Shown: positions 9,201 through 17,463 of the stretch, in pieces | How the letters are laid out: each line of letters opens with the position of its first letter | How positions within the stretch are numbered: position 1 is the first letter of the stretch | Assembly (NCBI GenBank): GCA_964641665.1 | Contig: CAZXKO010000021.1 | Location: 1 to 64,000 of the forward strand | DNA length: 64,000 nt | Reading direction: 5' to 3' | Source: Gp1-AA133 sp964641665 | Lineage (GTDB): Bacteria > Acidobacteriota > Terriglobia > Terriglobales > Acidobacteriaceae | Made by a program: the position numbers and the translations under genes | Notes under the pieces: generated by a model | Databases searched by the model: none | What the model was told of the DNA's origin: nothing | What the model saw: the letters and a program-made list of their open reading frames with translations, nothing else

Positions 9201-10065
9201 TTCGCAACTCAGTTCCAAACCCGCGCTCGCTTAGCTTGATCTCAGGCTTGCCGGGATCTTCGTCTGGATCAGGGTTACCGATCTCGGGTCGCTTTCGGCC
9301 TCCCCGTTCGAAAACTCGCAGCACGTTCCCGGGCTGAGAAATCTCCCAGCGTTGTAAGGGGAGGAGGAACGGCAGGACTCCCTTCTTCTCGGTCTCTTCC
9401 GCCGTCGGAGGCGGGAAAGTCATCAAGCGCTGCGGCTGGCCGTCAGGACCGTAGCTCTCTCCGAAGTGCGGGGTCTTCAGCGGAAAGGCGCCGTTGTTAT
9501 AGAGAGCCGCGCCCCAGAGCATGGCGCCGTGCGTCATCATGCTGGTCTGGACTTTTCTGACCTCTTCCGTGTGGCAGCCGGAAGACCCGCATGTTTTCTC
9601 GGCTACACGTAAATCTCCCGGATTTACAAAGCGAATGTAGTCCCAATCCTCCTGTAGCCACTCGGTGTAGGCGCGCTCGGGATTCCGGGATGCATCGGCG
9701 TCCAGCAATCGCGGCTTGGGGTGAGCCCGTCTTTTCGCCTGTTGTGATTCCGGGGAATTCGGCGGGGTCCCCGCTTTCAGTTCAACGTCAGGGTTGCCAC
9801 CGTGACAGTCCGGGCACCCGAGGCGAACTGTGTCGGTAGTGTGCATTGTCGGGCTGTCGGTAGAGGTGTGGCACGTCAAACAGCCTTTCGACTTGCGGTC
9901 TGCTTCAGAGGAGGACTGTAGCAGGAGAACGTCGGGCTGCTGCGCTGTCTCCGATTGCGCGCGCGATGAACCCGGAATGGCAATCGCTGCGACAGACGCT
10001 CCTGTCGCGAGCCTCAGCACCGCTTTCCGCCATGCAACTCTTACGCGTGAAGTGGTCGTTTTCAA
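6286..10065 (-). CDS. Large multihaem cytochrome c with C-terminal LVIVD-type beta-propeller
   Basis: A 1259-residue exported protein. A signal peptide covers about residues 1-36, with a basic start, a hydrophobic core and a cut after SSRAQ. Nine CXXCH motifs are present (the first two at 62-66 and 84-88; then CTACH, CMVCH, CIDCH, CVDCH, CYACH, CYGCH, CTDCH). A CX4CH motif at C159-H165 could bind a tenth haem. From about residue 800 the protein changes to six or seven repeats of the form YVYVAD-GL-VVDL, the LVIVD/propeller pattern of surface proteins. The start is TTG within TTGA, overlapping the stop of the upstream barrel gene, which indicates coupled translation. The pairing suggests a surface-exposed cytochrome held by or threaded through an outer-membrane barrel. 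Haem content is read directly; the conduit role is inferred. Confidence 0.88.
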   Translation of the reverse strand: MKTTTSRVRVAWRKAVLRLATGASVAAIAIPGSSRAQSETAQQPDVLLLQSSSEADRKSKGCLTCHTSTDSPTMHTTDTVRLGCPDCHGGNPDVELKAGTPPNSPESQQAKRRAHPKPRLLDADASRNPERAYTEWLQEDWDYIRFVNPGDLRVAEKTCGSSGCHTEEVRKVQTSMMTHGAMLWGAALYNNGAFPLKTPHFGESYGPDGQPQRLMTFPPPTAEETEKKGVLPFLLPLQRWEISQPGNVLRVFERGGRKRPEIGNPDPDEDPGKPEIKLSERGFGTELRTDPVFLGLQKTRLLDPLLSFPGTNEQPGDYRASGCTACHVIYANDRSAEHSGSFATYGNRGQSVTQDPTISRNESGHPIRHEFTRSIPSSQCMVCHIHPGTNMVSTYFGYTWWDNEMDGQNMWPAEQRHPGPAEQNRIQARNPERSAIRGLWSDVEFLEKTGMPEFNHQLRDTQFADFHSHGWIFRAVYKHDRKGALLDAQDHTVTFDDPEKFNKAVHLKDIHLEKGMHCIDCHFEQDSHGNGKLYGETRNAVEIDCVDCHGTIQQHATLTTSGTAAPTKGTNLAALRTPWNERRFYWKESRLYQRSMLDKDKEWEIVQVLDTITPGSEHYSEKSRVAKTLERDGQTWGEPTDETKLAHQNSRMTCYACHSSWAPTCYGCHLSMTANQKTPMLHNEGLTTRNWTSYNFQVLRDDIYALGIDGTVTGHRVAPVRSACAVLVSSQNSDRDWLYYQQQTISAEGFSGQAFSTFVPHTVRSKETKECTDCHVSQANDNNAWLAQLLLQGTNFMNFMGRYVFVATGNLGFEAVAVTEHDEPPAVLGSDFQKIAYPADYTAHLRNHGALKEAYRHPGSEVLDVQARGEYLYAAMGKGGLRIFDIANVDNKDISERLLTAPVSPLGQRFYLPTRYATAVATPTTLGVDPLRSHRKENEEQAIHLMYGFLYVADKYEGLVIVGDLNLKGKSPGVGTLLDGNPANNFLKRALAFNPEGILNGARRLTIAGTYAYVLCDRGLVVIDLDDPLKPRVTAEIGAPFLVEPRGIAVQFRYAFVVDHQGLKVLDVTHLDQPKPVAGASVALEDARNLYVARTYAYVAAGRQGLAIVDLERPESPKLDQVFNSDGRMNDTTDVKLGIVSSSLFAYVADGRNGLRVVQLFSPVDNPAFSGFSPKPTPKLIASYRTRGPALAISKGIDRDRAVDERGNQLAVFGRRGARPFNREEMERLFLHDGRLYTVTDAPPGTPHARTSQSAQNPQ

Positions 10066-12278
10066 AACTGAAACCGAATGTTGGTAAAGAGTGAGAACAA
10101 TACTTGGCCGTTGTAGATTTGCTTGAAGCCTTCTCCCGGAACCAGTACCGAAGCGCCGCCTCGGAGCACAATGTTCTCACTGAGGGGTGGACGGTATTCC
10201 ACGCCCGCCCCGAAATCAGTGCCTATGCTGTGATCAATCGGTCGTTGGAACAACAGCAATTCGAGCGGTTCGGTACGGTCAAAGCGCAAGTAGTTGGTGT
10301 TCAGAAAGGCACGCAGCTTCGGTGTCAGGTCAAAATCTGCGCCTAGATTTACGAGGATCAATCCGGGATTCACGAAGTTGGCCTGGCCCTCCTCTTTGTT
10401 GGCGCGCAAGCTCGGAAGCAGACTGGCGGGACTCACCAACGCGATCCCCGTCCCCGTGAGGCGGATACCTTCACTATCCCAGAAACTGAAATCTGTGCCA
10501 GCAAAATGCGTGTTATCCACTATGGAGTCGAAACCACGCGCTGTGCCGTCGGTACGAGACGAGCCCGACCGGCTACTTGAATCTCCCGACGAGTAGAAAA
10601 GCGACGCCCGGTATCGGCCCCAGTCCCGGTCCATCGAAAGTTCCAGCGCGCCCATACGGGCGTTGATATCAACGCGCCGTCCCGCGATCGCATTGAAATC
10701 GTCGTGCCCCAACGCTCGGTAGAACGCGTGGCTCACGTTGAGCCTTCCGATATGGCCGTTGCTCGCCCATCCCAGGTAATACGCTTGGATGTTGTGAGTC
10801 CTGATCGTTCCGTTGACAACTCCTCCTACCGGCGCAGGGCGCACCAGAAACCCGTTGTCATCGAAGTGGAGACCGCCGTTGTCGCGGTTGTAGTGAAAGC
10901 TGAACTCGGTGGTATATCCCTTAGTCAGAAAATCTTCGACGTAGACGTTAGCTACGTAGACTTGTTGTCCGCGATTTTGCAGCGTGTTCAGGCCGCTGTT
11001 GGTGTTCTTCTCGAGAAAGTAGAACCATGCCAGGTTGTAAGCGTACCGGTTCGAACAGAAGTTCCCGAAAATGCGAACTCCGGGCTGCTCTTCAGAAAAC
11101 AGAAAGCCCCGGAAATCACTTGTGAATTGTTGGATTCCAGCGCGCAGAGAGACGAAATCGTAGTTGGGCCCAAAATCGTGCAGCTTTGCTTCAACGAAAG
11201 CTTCCTGAATGCCCACATGGGTATCGAACCTATCGGTTCCCTTCCGCGGGTCCACATTCACGATGCCATGCTCTTGCGTCTGCAGGAAGTTTAGGCTGAC
11301 TTCGGGCGTGAAACGAATCCTAAAATCCACGGGACGAAAGCTGGTGTCCCCGCGAAAAAGATCAAAGGAGAACCGAAGATTCTCTACGGCAAGCGCCTGC
11401 TCCCCTCGGCCAAAAAAGCCGCTACTGCCCGCGTTTGCAGAATCAAGTCCACTGGGCACAGGCAGACGGCGGAGGTCGACGCCAGTTTCACTCTTCCCCG
11501 CGAAATTGAGGAACCAGCGCTGCCCAAAGATGGGATAGTCGCCCTTGAGTTTGTTGCGATTAAACGGGTCGTACCAATGTCCTTTCACGTACGGAACATC
11601 ACGCTGCTGCGCGTAGCGCTCCCATTCCGGAACCGTGATATCCCACCGGTCCGGATGCGGAGCAAAGTTTGCCGAAGAAGGTGGTAGGGGTCGTGCCGCG
11701 CCGAGCTCCACTCCAGTGATATCGGGGGAAGGACTACGTGATCCCGGATAAGCTGCCGTAGGGCTGGAGGGCCTTACAGGAGTTCGCTGCGCTCCCGGCA
11801 CGCCCGATGGCCCTTTGCTCTCCGCACCACCCTGTCTCAACGCCCGCATCCTGAGTTCGAGATTCTTGGGGCCAGCCTGGTTCAGGTTCACCTCGAGGAT
11901 AAGCAGCGTCTCAAACTCAGTCCGCGTAAGCGTGAGCTCATAAACTCCGAGCTGCATCTCACGCAGACGAAAAATTCCCTCGGCGTCAGTGACCGTCGTG
12001 TAGCTTAACTCTCCCTTTCGGAGGTCTAAGGCCACCCCTGGGACCACTCTCCCCTGCTGGTCGCGGACAACCCCCTGTAGGCTCACCGTATTCGCTGGAA
12101 TGCGTTCCGGAATTCGCCGCTCGGTTTGACTTTGGGAGTTTGGTATCTCCAACTGCTGTGCTTGAAGAACAGAGAACCCGTGGAACGTGCAAAGCAAGAG
12201 TGCAGACCTTAATATCCATGAAAAGATTCGCGAGAGAAATCTCCGGGACACACGCCCGCTCATCCGCACCCTTTGCAC
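10062..12278 (-). CDS. Outer-membrane beta-barrel with N-terminal carboxypeptidase-regulatory-like domain
   Basis: A 738-residue protein with a signal peptide ending near VLQAQ. A carboxypeptidase-regulatory-like beta-sandwich (about 45-130) is followed by a Pro/Ser-rich linker to about 210. A long region of alternating aromatic and polar residues then ends in a terminal Phe (NIRFQF), the usual signal for BAM-dependent insertion. There is no clear TonB plug domain, so a porin-like barrel fits better than a TonB receptor. The track start is GTG at 12278; ATG at 12263 gives a more typical signal peptide and may be correct. It is the first gene of a two-gene minus operon with the multihaem cytochrome (4-bp overlap), recalling porin-cytochrome conduits. 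No sequence identity with MtrB or Geobacter porins is claimed. Confidence 0.75.
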   Translation of the reverse strand: MQRVRMSGRVSRRFLSRIFSWILRSALLLCTFHGFSVLQAQQLEIPNSQSQTERRIPERIPANTVSLQGVVRDQQGRVVPGVALDLRKGELSYTTVTDAEGIFRLREMQLGVYELTLTRTEFETLLILEVNLNQAGPKNLELRMRALRQGGAESKGPSGVPGAQRTPVRPSSPTAAYPGSRSPSPDITGVELGAARPLPPSSANFAPHPDRWDITVPEWERYAQQRDVPYVKGHWYDPFNRNKLKGDYPIFGQRWFLNFAGKSETGVDLRRLPVPSGLDSANAGSSGFFGRGEQALAVENLRFSFDLFRGDTSFRPVDFRIRFTPEVSLNFLQTQEHGIVNVDPRKGTDRFDTHVGIQEAFVEAKLHDFGPNYDFVSLRAGIQQFTSDFRGFLFSEEQPGVRIFGNFCSNRYAYNLAWFYFLEKNTNSGLNTLQNRGQQVYVANVYVEDFLTKGYTTEFSFHYNRDNGGLHFDDNGFLVRPAPVGGVVNGTIRTHNIQAYYLGWASNGHIGRLNVSHAFYRALGHDDFNAIAGRRVDINARMGALELSMDRDWGRYRASLFYSSGDSSSRSGSSRTDGTARGFDSIVDNTHFAGTDFSFWDSEGIRLTGTGIALVSPASLLPSLRANKEEGQANFVNPGLILVNLGADFDLTPKLRAFLNTNYLRFDRTEPLELLLFQRPIDHSIGTDFGAGVEYRPPLSENIVLRGGASVLVPGEGFKQIYNGQVLFSLFTNIRFQF

Positions 12279-12437
12279 CTTGCGTTGACAATGATGTTTC
12301 TCTTGGTACCACAGCCATACGCTCGGTGCAAGATAACTGCTTGGCGGGACTTTGGTTCGTCAACGGTATCCACAGTTGAAACAAATTGCGGCGCCTCGCT
12401 TGCTAGACTTTCATGAACTCTCGAAGGAATCAGACTC

Positions 12438-13973
12438 ATGCCTCAACTTGTTGCAGAAGCGAACGGAGAGCCGATCGGCCGTCCCGGCGATCCCTGTGTG
12501 ATGGTCATCTTCGGGGCCTCGGGCGACCTGACCAGACGGAAGCTGATCCCTGCCCTCTACAACCTCGCGAAACACCACTTGCTATCGCGGGAGTTCGCGG
12601 TGGTGGGTGTCGCGCGCGATGCCATGTCCACCGAGGATTTCCGAGCCAAGCTGAAGCAGGACCTCCACCAATTTGCCGACGTCGAACTAGATGGGGATTT
12701 GCAAGAGTGGTTCGAACGTCGCATGTATTACTTAACCGGAGAGTTCGGCGACTCGGCCACCTTCCAGCAATTGAAAGATTTACTGGCGAAACTGGACACC
12801 GATCACGCTACCCATGGCAACTATTTCTACTACCTGGCAATCGCCCCTGATTTCTTTGGCCCGGTCGTCGAGCAGTTGAACACGGTCGGGTTGGTAACAG
12901 AGGAAAACCATCACTGGCGGCGAGTAATTGTCGAAAAGCCGTTCGGGCGTGATCTGGACTCCGCCCGTGCCCTCAACAAGCAGCTGCTCAAAGTTGTCGA
13001 CGAGACGCAGATCTACCGTATTGACCACTACCTGGGAAAAGAAACCGTCCAGAACATCATGGCTCTGCGGTTCGCCAACGGAATCTTCGAGCCCATCTGG
13101 AATCGTCGCTACATCGACCACATCCAGATCTCGGTGGCAGAGACGGTCGGCGTTGAGCAGCGCGGAGGATACTACGACCACGCCGGAGCCCTGCGAGATA
13201 TGGTTCCGAATCACATCATGCAATTGGTCAGCCTCACCGCCATGGAGCCTCCGATCTCATTCCAGGCAGACGCGGTGCGCGACGAGCAGGCAAAGATCTT
13301 GCATGCGATCCAGCCCCTGAGTTCCGAGGAAGTGCTGAGCCGGACGGTGCGCGGCCAGTACGGCGATGGAGACTGCCTGGGGCAACACGTGCCGGGTTAC
13401 CGCTCGGAGGCCGGTGTTCCGACGGACTCGCGCACCGAGACCTACGTCGCCATGAAACTGCAGATCGACAATTGGCGCTGGGCGGGAGTTCCTTTCTACA
13501 TCCGCACGGGAAAGCGACTCGCAGCTCGGAACACGCACATTGTCATCCAGTTTCGTCAGGCGCCATTCGTGCTCTTTCGCGACACCACGGTAGAGAATCT
13601 GATGCCGAATCAACTCGTTCTTCACATCCAACCGGAAGAAGGGATTTCACTGCGCTTTGCGGCCAAGACTCCGGGCCCGGTCATGCGGCTAGGAACGGTG
13701 GATATGGACTTCGAGTATGCCGATTATTTCGGCAAGCAGCCCAGCACTGGCTACGAGCGACTACTGCACGATTGTATGGTGGGTGACGCTACCCTGTTTC
13801 AGCGCGCCGACATGGTGGAGGCCGGCTGGAGCGTGGTCAGCCCCGTGCTCGACGTCTGGAAGGCACTGCCGCCCCGCAGTTTCCCCAACTATCCGGCCGG
13901 GACGTGGGGACCAAGAGACGCAGATGTCATGCTGGAACATGACGGACGGCACTGGAGAAACTTCGAAAAGTAG
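12438..13973 (+). CDS. zwf: Glucose-6-phosphate 1-dehydrogenase
   Basis: Oxidises glucose 6-phosphate to 6-phosphogluconolactone with NADP+ or NAD+, the entry step of the oxidative pentose phosphate pathway. The 511-residue length is normal. The N-terminal Rossmann motif GASGDLTRRKL is near residues 26-36. The active-site signature RIDHYLGKE near residue 194-202 carries the substrate-binding His and Lys. It starts with ATG after GAAGGAATCAG. It stands alone, divergent from the barrel gene with 159 bp between them, and converges on the cyclase gene with only 6 bp between stops. No 6-phosphogluconolactonase or gnd gene lies beside it. The assignment is secure. Confidence 0.98.
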   Translation: MPQLVAEANGEPIGRPGDPCVMVIFGASGDLTRRKLIPALYNLAKHHLLSREFAVVGVARDAMSTEDFRAKLKQDLHQFADVELDGDLQEWFERRMYYLTGEFGDSATFQQLKDLLAKLDTDHATHGNYFYYLAIAPDFFGPVVEQLNTVGLVTEENHHWRRVIVEKPFGRDLDSARALNKQLLKVVDETQIYRIDHYLGKETVQNIMALRFANGIFEPIWNRRYIDHIQISVAETVGVEQRGGYYDHAGALRDMVPNHIMQLVSLTAMEPPISFQADAVRDEQAKILHAIQPLSSEEVLSRTVRGQYGDGDCLGQHVPGYRSEAGVPTDSRTETYVAMKLQIDNWRWAGVPFYIRTGKRLAARNTHIVIQFRQAPFVLFRDTTVENLMPNQLVLHIQPEEGISLRFAAKTPGPVMRLGTVDMDFEYADYFGKQPSTGYERLLHDCMVGDATLFQRADMVEAGWSVVSPVLDVWKALPPRSFPNYPAGTWGPRDADVMLEHDGRHWRNFEK

Positions 13974-13979
13974 GATTGG

Positions 13980-16340
13980 CTACTTCGTCTTCATCACGTA
14001 CACGCCATCCCAATCGGGATCCGGCGCCTTCCCCGTGAAGTCCAGTGCGCGCTGCAGAAAGATTTGTGTGGGGCCGTCGTCGGGGTAGGACGTGAGAAGA
14101 ACCGCGAATTTACCCGCAGCCTCCCGCCACTCTTGTCCGCGGTAAGCGCTCATTGCGTCGTTGAAACCCTTCAGCAGCGAGGCGTATGTCGCACTATTCT
14201 CCTCGACGTCCAAGACCTCGTAGATCCCAACCGGCTGCACCTTCCCTTTCACCCGGATCCGGTCGAGATTGCGGCACACGAATTGATGAGCGACTTGCCG
14301 GTACGTCGCCTCGCTGATGACGATTCGGCTCCTGTACTCCTTCGTCATACCTTCCAGCCGTGAGGCGAGGTTCACGTTGTCTCCCATTACGGTCCAGGCC
14401 AGCCGTTTGGGAGAGCCCATATTGCCGACATTCACCGGGCCGGTATTCAGGCCGATACCGATCGCGATGCGTTTGCGGCCCTCGGCCTCCCACTTCGCGT
14501 TAAGAGCGTCGAGATTGCGCACCATTTGCAAAGCGCAGCTGCAAGCACGGAAAGCGTGATCCTCCTGTGGGTACGGCGATCCCCAGAACGCCATGATGGC
14601 ATCGCCGATGTACTTGTCGAGCGTGCCCAGATTTCGAAAAAGTGTATCCGTCATCTCGCCCAGGTACTCGTTGAGCAGATGTACGAGCTGGTCCGCCGTC
14701 AGCCCCTCCGAGAGAGTCGTGAAACCGCGGATATCGCTGAACATTACAGTCAGCTCTTTCGTTTCTCCGCCGGGTCGAATATATTTCTGCGGATCCTTCT
14801 CAATCAGCGCGATCACGCCGGGGGAAAGATATTGCGAGAAAGTCTTTCTGATCTTTCTCTTCTCGCGTTCCTCGAAGATCATACGGAAACTGGTGATGGC
14901 CGCGTAATTCGCCACCAGCGTCCCCGCCGGGATCACGAAGCTGAGCCAGCGTCCCCAATGCGCGAAAGCGAAATGCACGAACCATCCGAATAATCCTAGG
15001 ACCAGCAGCAACGACAGCGTCGAGTACAGCGGTGGCACCCGCCCGAACCACAATCCCAGCCCCAGCCCAAAGACCAGGATGAATGCAACATCGATCATCT
15101 CTTCTCGCGCTCCGCGGGTGAGAAAGCTTCTCCCCGGCTCGCCGCTATGCAGCAGATTGTCGATAACATTGGCGTGCACTTCAACGCCCATGTACGCCTC
15201 TCCACGTTGGAAAGGTGTATTGCGAAGATCGCCAATCGCCTTTGCCGTCGCGCCCACCAGAACAATCTTGTCCTTGAACGTCCCCGACGGGACCGCGTCA
15301 TTCATCACGTCCCACATGGAAAAATGAGAATAAGTTTCGTACGGACCCGCGTAGTTGATGAGGGCTGTGCCGTCCCGCGAGGGGCGCAGCTGATGTCGGC
15401 CGAACTGAATCCGCTCCAGGCCGTTCTCAGCAATGTAGGCAGCGATGTCCTGGTCCGGGATTTGCTCGAACTCGCGCACGACCTGCATCGCCAGGGATGG
15501 AAAAAAATCCTGGTCACGATAGCGCATGACCAGCAGCGCGTGGCGCAACGTTCCGTCCGGATCGGGGTTGATGTCGATGAAACCGTACGAGGCCGCCGCT
15601 TCGGCAAGTGGCGTGATGTTGGCTTCCGCACCGGCGGCGACGGTTCCCCCATTCTCAACCCAGGCCTTACCCAGGTCGAAGTCGCGAGCGTCTTTTGACT
15701 TCACCTTGAGCACCTGGGGGAAGGCCTTCGCCCAGACGATATTGAAGTACTCTTCCTCAAGCTTGAGGTCCGCGTTCCGGGCACGCTCAGGATCAAGGAA
15801 TAGATGCCCCAGCACCACGTGGCCAGATCGCTTTAAGGACTCGGCCAACCGCATGTCCTGATTGCTGGCAGCTTCCAGTTGCCTGATTTTCTCGGTGATG
15901 TCCGGAGGGCTGGAGGCCCCCAGTTCGTCCTGCAGTCGATGCAGGGCTTGTGTAGCCGAGTTGGTTTCTGGAGTGGGGAAGGTGGCATCAAAAGCAACGA
16001 CACGCGCGCCATCTGCGGCGAGTTTCTGCACCAGCACGGCATAGCTCTTGCGAGGCAAGGGAAAGGACCCAACCTTCTGGAGCGTCCGCTCGTCAATGCC
16101 GACAATCACAACCCGCGGGTCGTGCGCTCGTTGCCCGCGCAGGTCGAAGCGCATGTCGAGCAGTCGCTGTTCGACATTCTGGAGAAAAAGGAATCCGGCA
16201 GCGCGGTTTCCACCGATGCCGGAAAAGGCGAACAAGATCAGGCCAGCCGCGGTCATGAGCACGGCCAGGCCAATGTCCACCTGACGTGTGGACACCCGGC
16301 TCAGCCACTGCGACCAGCGCTTTGGGGGCCCCGTCATCAA
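13980..16340 (-). CDS. CHASE2-domain class III adenylate cyclase
   Basis: Membrane sensor making cAMP from ATP. One N-terminal membrane segment (about 20-42) precedes a ~300-residue extracytoplasmic CHASE2 domain (about 50-370). Three membrane helices follow near 385-465, then the cyclase catalytic domain from about 525 to 710. Both metal-binding aspartates are visible (FSDIRGF near 532 and KYIGDAIMAFW). The Lys before IGD and the Asp in VMGDNVNLASRLE are the residues expected for adenine specificity, and the Asn/Arg of NLASR complete the active site. The listed start is TTG at 16340; ATG at 16337 is the likelier one. It lies 82 bp downstream of a FecR gene on the same strand, a common pairing. 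It could supply ligand to the cNMP-binding redox protein at 1825-3987, which is inference. Confidence 0.93.
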   Translation of the reverse strand: MMTGPPKRWSQWLSRVSTRQVDIGLAVLMTAAGLILFAFSGIGGNRAAGFLFLQNVEQRLLDMRFDLRGQRAHDPRVVIVGIDERTLQKVGSFPLPRKSYAVLVQKLAADGARVVAFDATFPTPETNSATQALHRLQDELGASSPPDITEKIRQLEAASNQDMRLAESLKRSGHVVLGHLFLDPERARNADLKLEEEYFNIVWAKAFPQVLKVKSKDARDFDLGKAWVENGGTVAAGAEANITPLAEAAASYGFIDINPDPDGTLRHALLVMRYRDQDFFPSLAMQVVREFEQIPDQDIAAYIAENGLERIQFGRHQLRPSRDGTALINYAGPYETYSHFSMWDVMNDAVPSGTFKDKIVLVGATAKAIGDLRNTPFQRGEAYMGVEVHANVIDNLLHSGEPGRSFLTRGAREEMIDVAFILVFGLGLGLWFGRVPPLYSTLSLLLVLGLFGWFVHFAFAHWGRWLSFVIPAGTLVANYAAITSFRMIFEEREKRKIRKTFSQYLSPGVIALIEKDPQKYIRPGGETKELTVMFSDIRGFTTLSEGLTADQLVHLLNEYLGEMTDTLFRNLGTLDKYIGDAIMAFWGSPYPQEDHAFRACSCALQMVRNLDALNAKWEAEGRKRIAIGIGLNTGPVNVGNMGSPKRLAWTVMGDNVNLASRLEGMTKEYRSRIVISEATYRQVAHQFVCRNLDRIRVKGKVQPVGIYEVLDVEENSATYASLLKGFNDAMSAYRGQEWREAAGKFAVLLTSYPDDGPTQIFLQRALDFTGKAPDPDWDGVYVMKTK

Positions 16341-16422
16341 GAACCTTGTCTAGAACCCGAGGTTATTCCAGACCCGGGAAAGCCGTAGCCGATCCTTACA
16401 GAAATCGTCCGACGACCGTCCT

Positions 16423-17241
16423 CTACGGGCACACTCCCGTCTTGGGATTTGGCTGGCACCCTGCGGTCGCCGGGACACCGCCACCGGAATGCAATTGCGT
16501 GATTCCTACGGCCCATCCCGTGGCAGCGGCCCCAATCCCGATGATCAGATTGCGAACGAGATGCGGGTGTGCTGCTGGCGGAGGCCCATCCGGCAGATTT
16601 GTTTCCGTCATGCTCGCTTGCAGCAACTCAGGAGGTGTGGGGCTTGATTGGAATCCACCTGGAGGAATCTCGGTGCCTATGATGACCATCTGACCTGCGG
16701 ACACCGCGATGCTCCCGTCGGAGCCCGACTGGCCGGAGTTCCGTACGATCTTGGCGCTCCCCAGAGGAGTAACCGTGACCTGCCCGGAGTAGCAGATCAC
16801 CGTCGTCCGATTCCCTTCGTAGCCTACGTAGAAATCCGTGCCGACCACGCCTATCACGGCGTTGGGCGTCTTCATTTCGAACTTTCCATTCGGCTGCGTG
16901 ATCTTGACCACCTTGCTGCGGACCTTGCCGAAATCCATTTCGAGCGAGGTCTGCTGCGACGCGGCATCATGCTGTACAACCCTGAGTTCGCTGTTCGATC
17001 CGACACTCAAGATCGACCCGTCGGTGAGCCCGGCTCGGACGCGCCCCGACTTCTCCGTCTTCAACAAGTCGTTCCAGTCCAGATCGTCCCTGACTTTGGC
17101 GGCCTTCGCATTGCGGGTGGCCGCTGGAATAAGAGCTTTGATCTCTCCAGCATGGCCGCTGGCGGCCTGCTGACACAAGGCCGGGAAGGGCGAAATCATC
17201 AGGCACAGAGCAGCCGCAGTCAGGCGTTTGAGCGAATTCAA
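16423..17241 (-). CDS. Secreted FecR-domain protein
   Basis: A 272-residue exported protein. I place the start at TTG 17241 because AAAGGGAG lies about 7 nt upstream and the result is a clean signal peptide (LKRLTAAALCLMISPF, cut near LCQQA). An upstream start at 17304 would add 21 residues unlike a signal. Residues about 45-165 form a FecR-like beta domain, including a VRAGLTDGSIL-type motif and TPNAVIGVVGTDFYV. The C-terminal part is proline-rich with a short hydrophobic segment (about 220-245). FecR domains are periplasmic ligand- or polymer-binding modules. No FecI sigma or TonB receptor is adjacent, and the partner is the CHASE2 cyclase downstream. Ligand unknown. Confidence 0.85.
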   Translation of the reverse strand: MNSLKRLTAAALCLMISPFPALCQQAASGHAGEIKALIPAATRNAKAAKVRDDLDWNDLLKTEKSGRVRAGLTDGSILSVGSNSELRVVQHDAASQQTSLEMDFGKVRSKVVKITQPNGKFEMKTPNAVIGVVGTDFYVGYEGNRTTVICYSGQVTVTPLGSAKIVRNSGQSGSDGSIAVSAGQMVIIGTEIPPGGFQSSPTPPELLQASMTETNLPDGPPPAAHPHLVRNLIIGIGAAATGWAVGITQLHSGGGVPATAGCQPNPKTGVCP

Positions 17242-17463
17242 GTGAGGTCTCCCTTTAGATGCAAGACAAAAGTTGAGGGTCTGACTCGAATTCTGCCAGA
17301 GCAAGAGGGAATGTCAACGTTACCGACCCTTGGGAGTGATCACTCTGGTTACACGGAAGTCTCAGCACCGTCGTTCTTACCGACAACCCGTATTACATTT
17401 CTGATGCGGTAAGTTGTGGAGATGCGTACGCCCGCAGCACTTTTGTCGGTGGCTGACACAATA

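Noticed and set aside
10062..12278. TonB-dependent receptor as the identity of the barrel paired with the multihaem protein
   Set aside because: The length (738) is short for the Oar type and no plug domain pattern is visible between the regulatory-like domain and the barrel.
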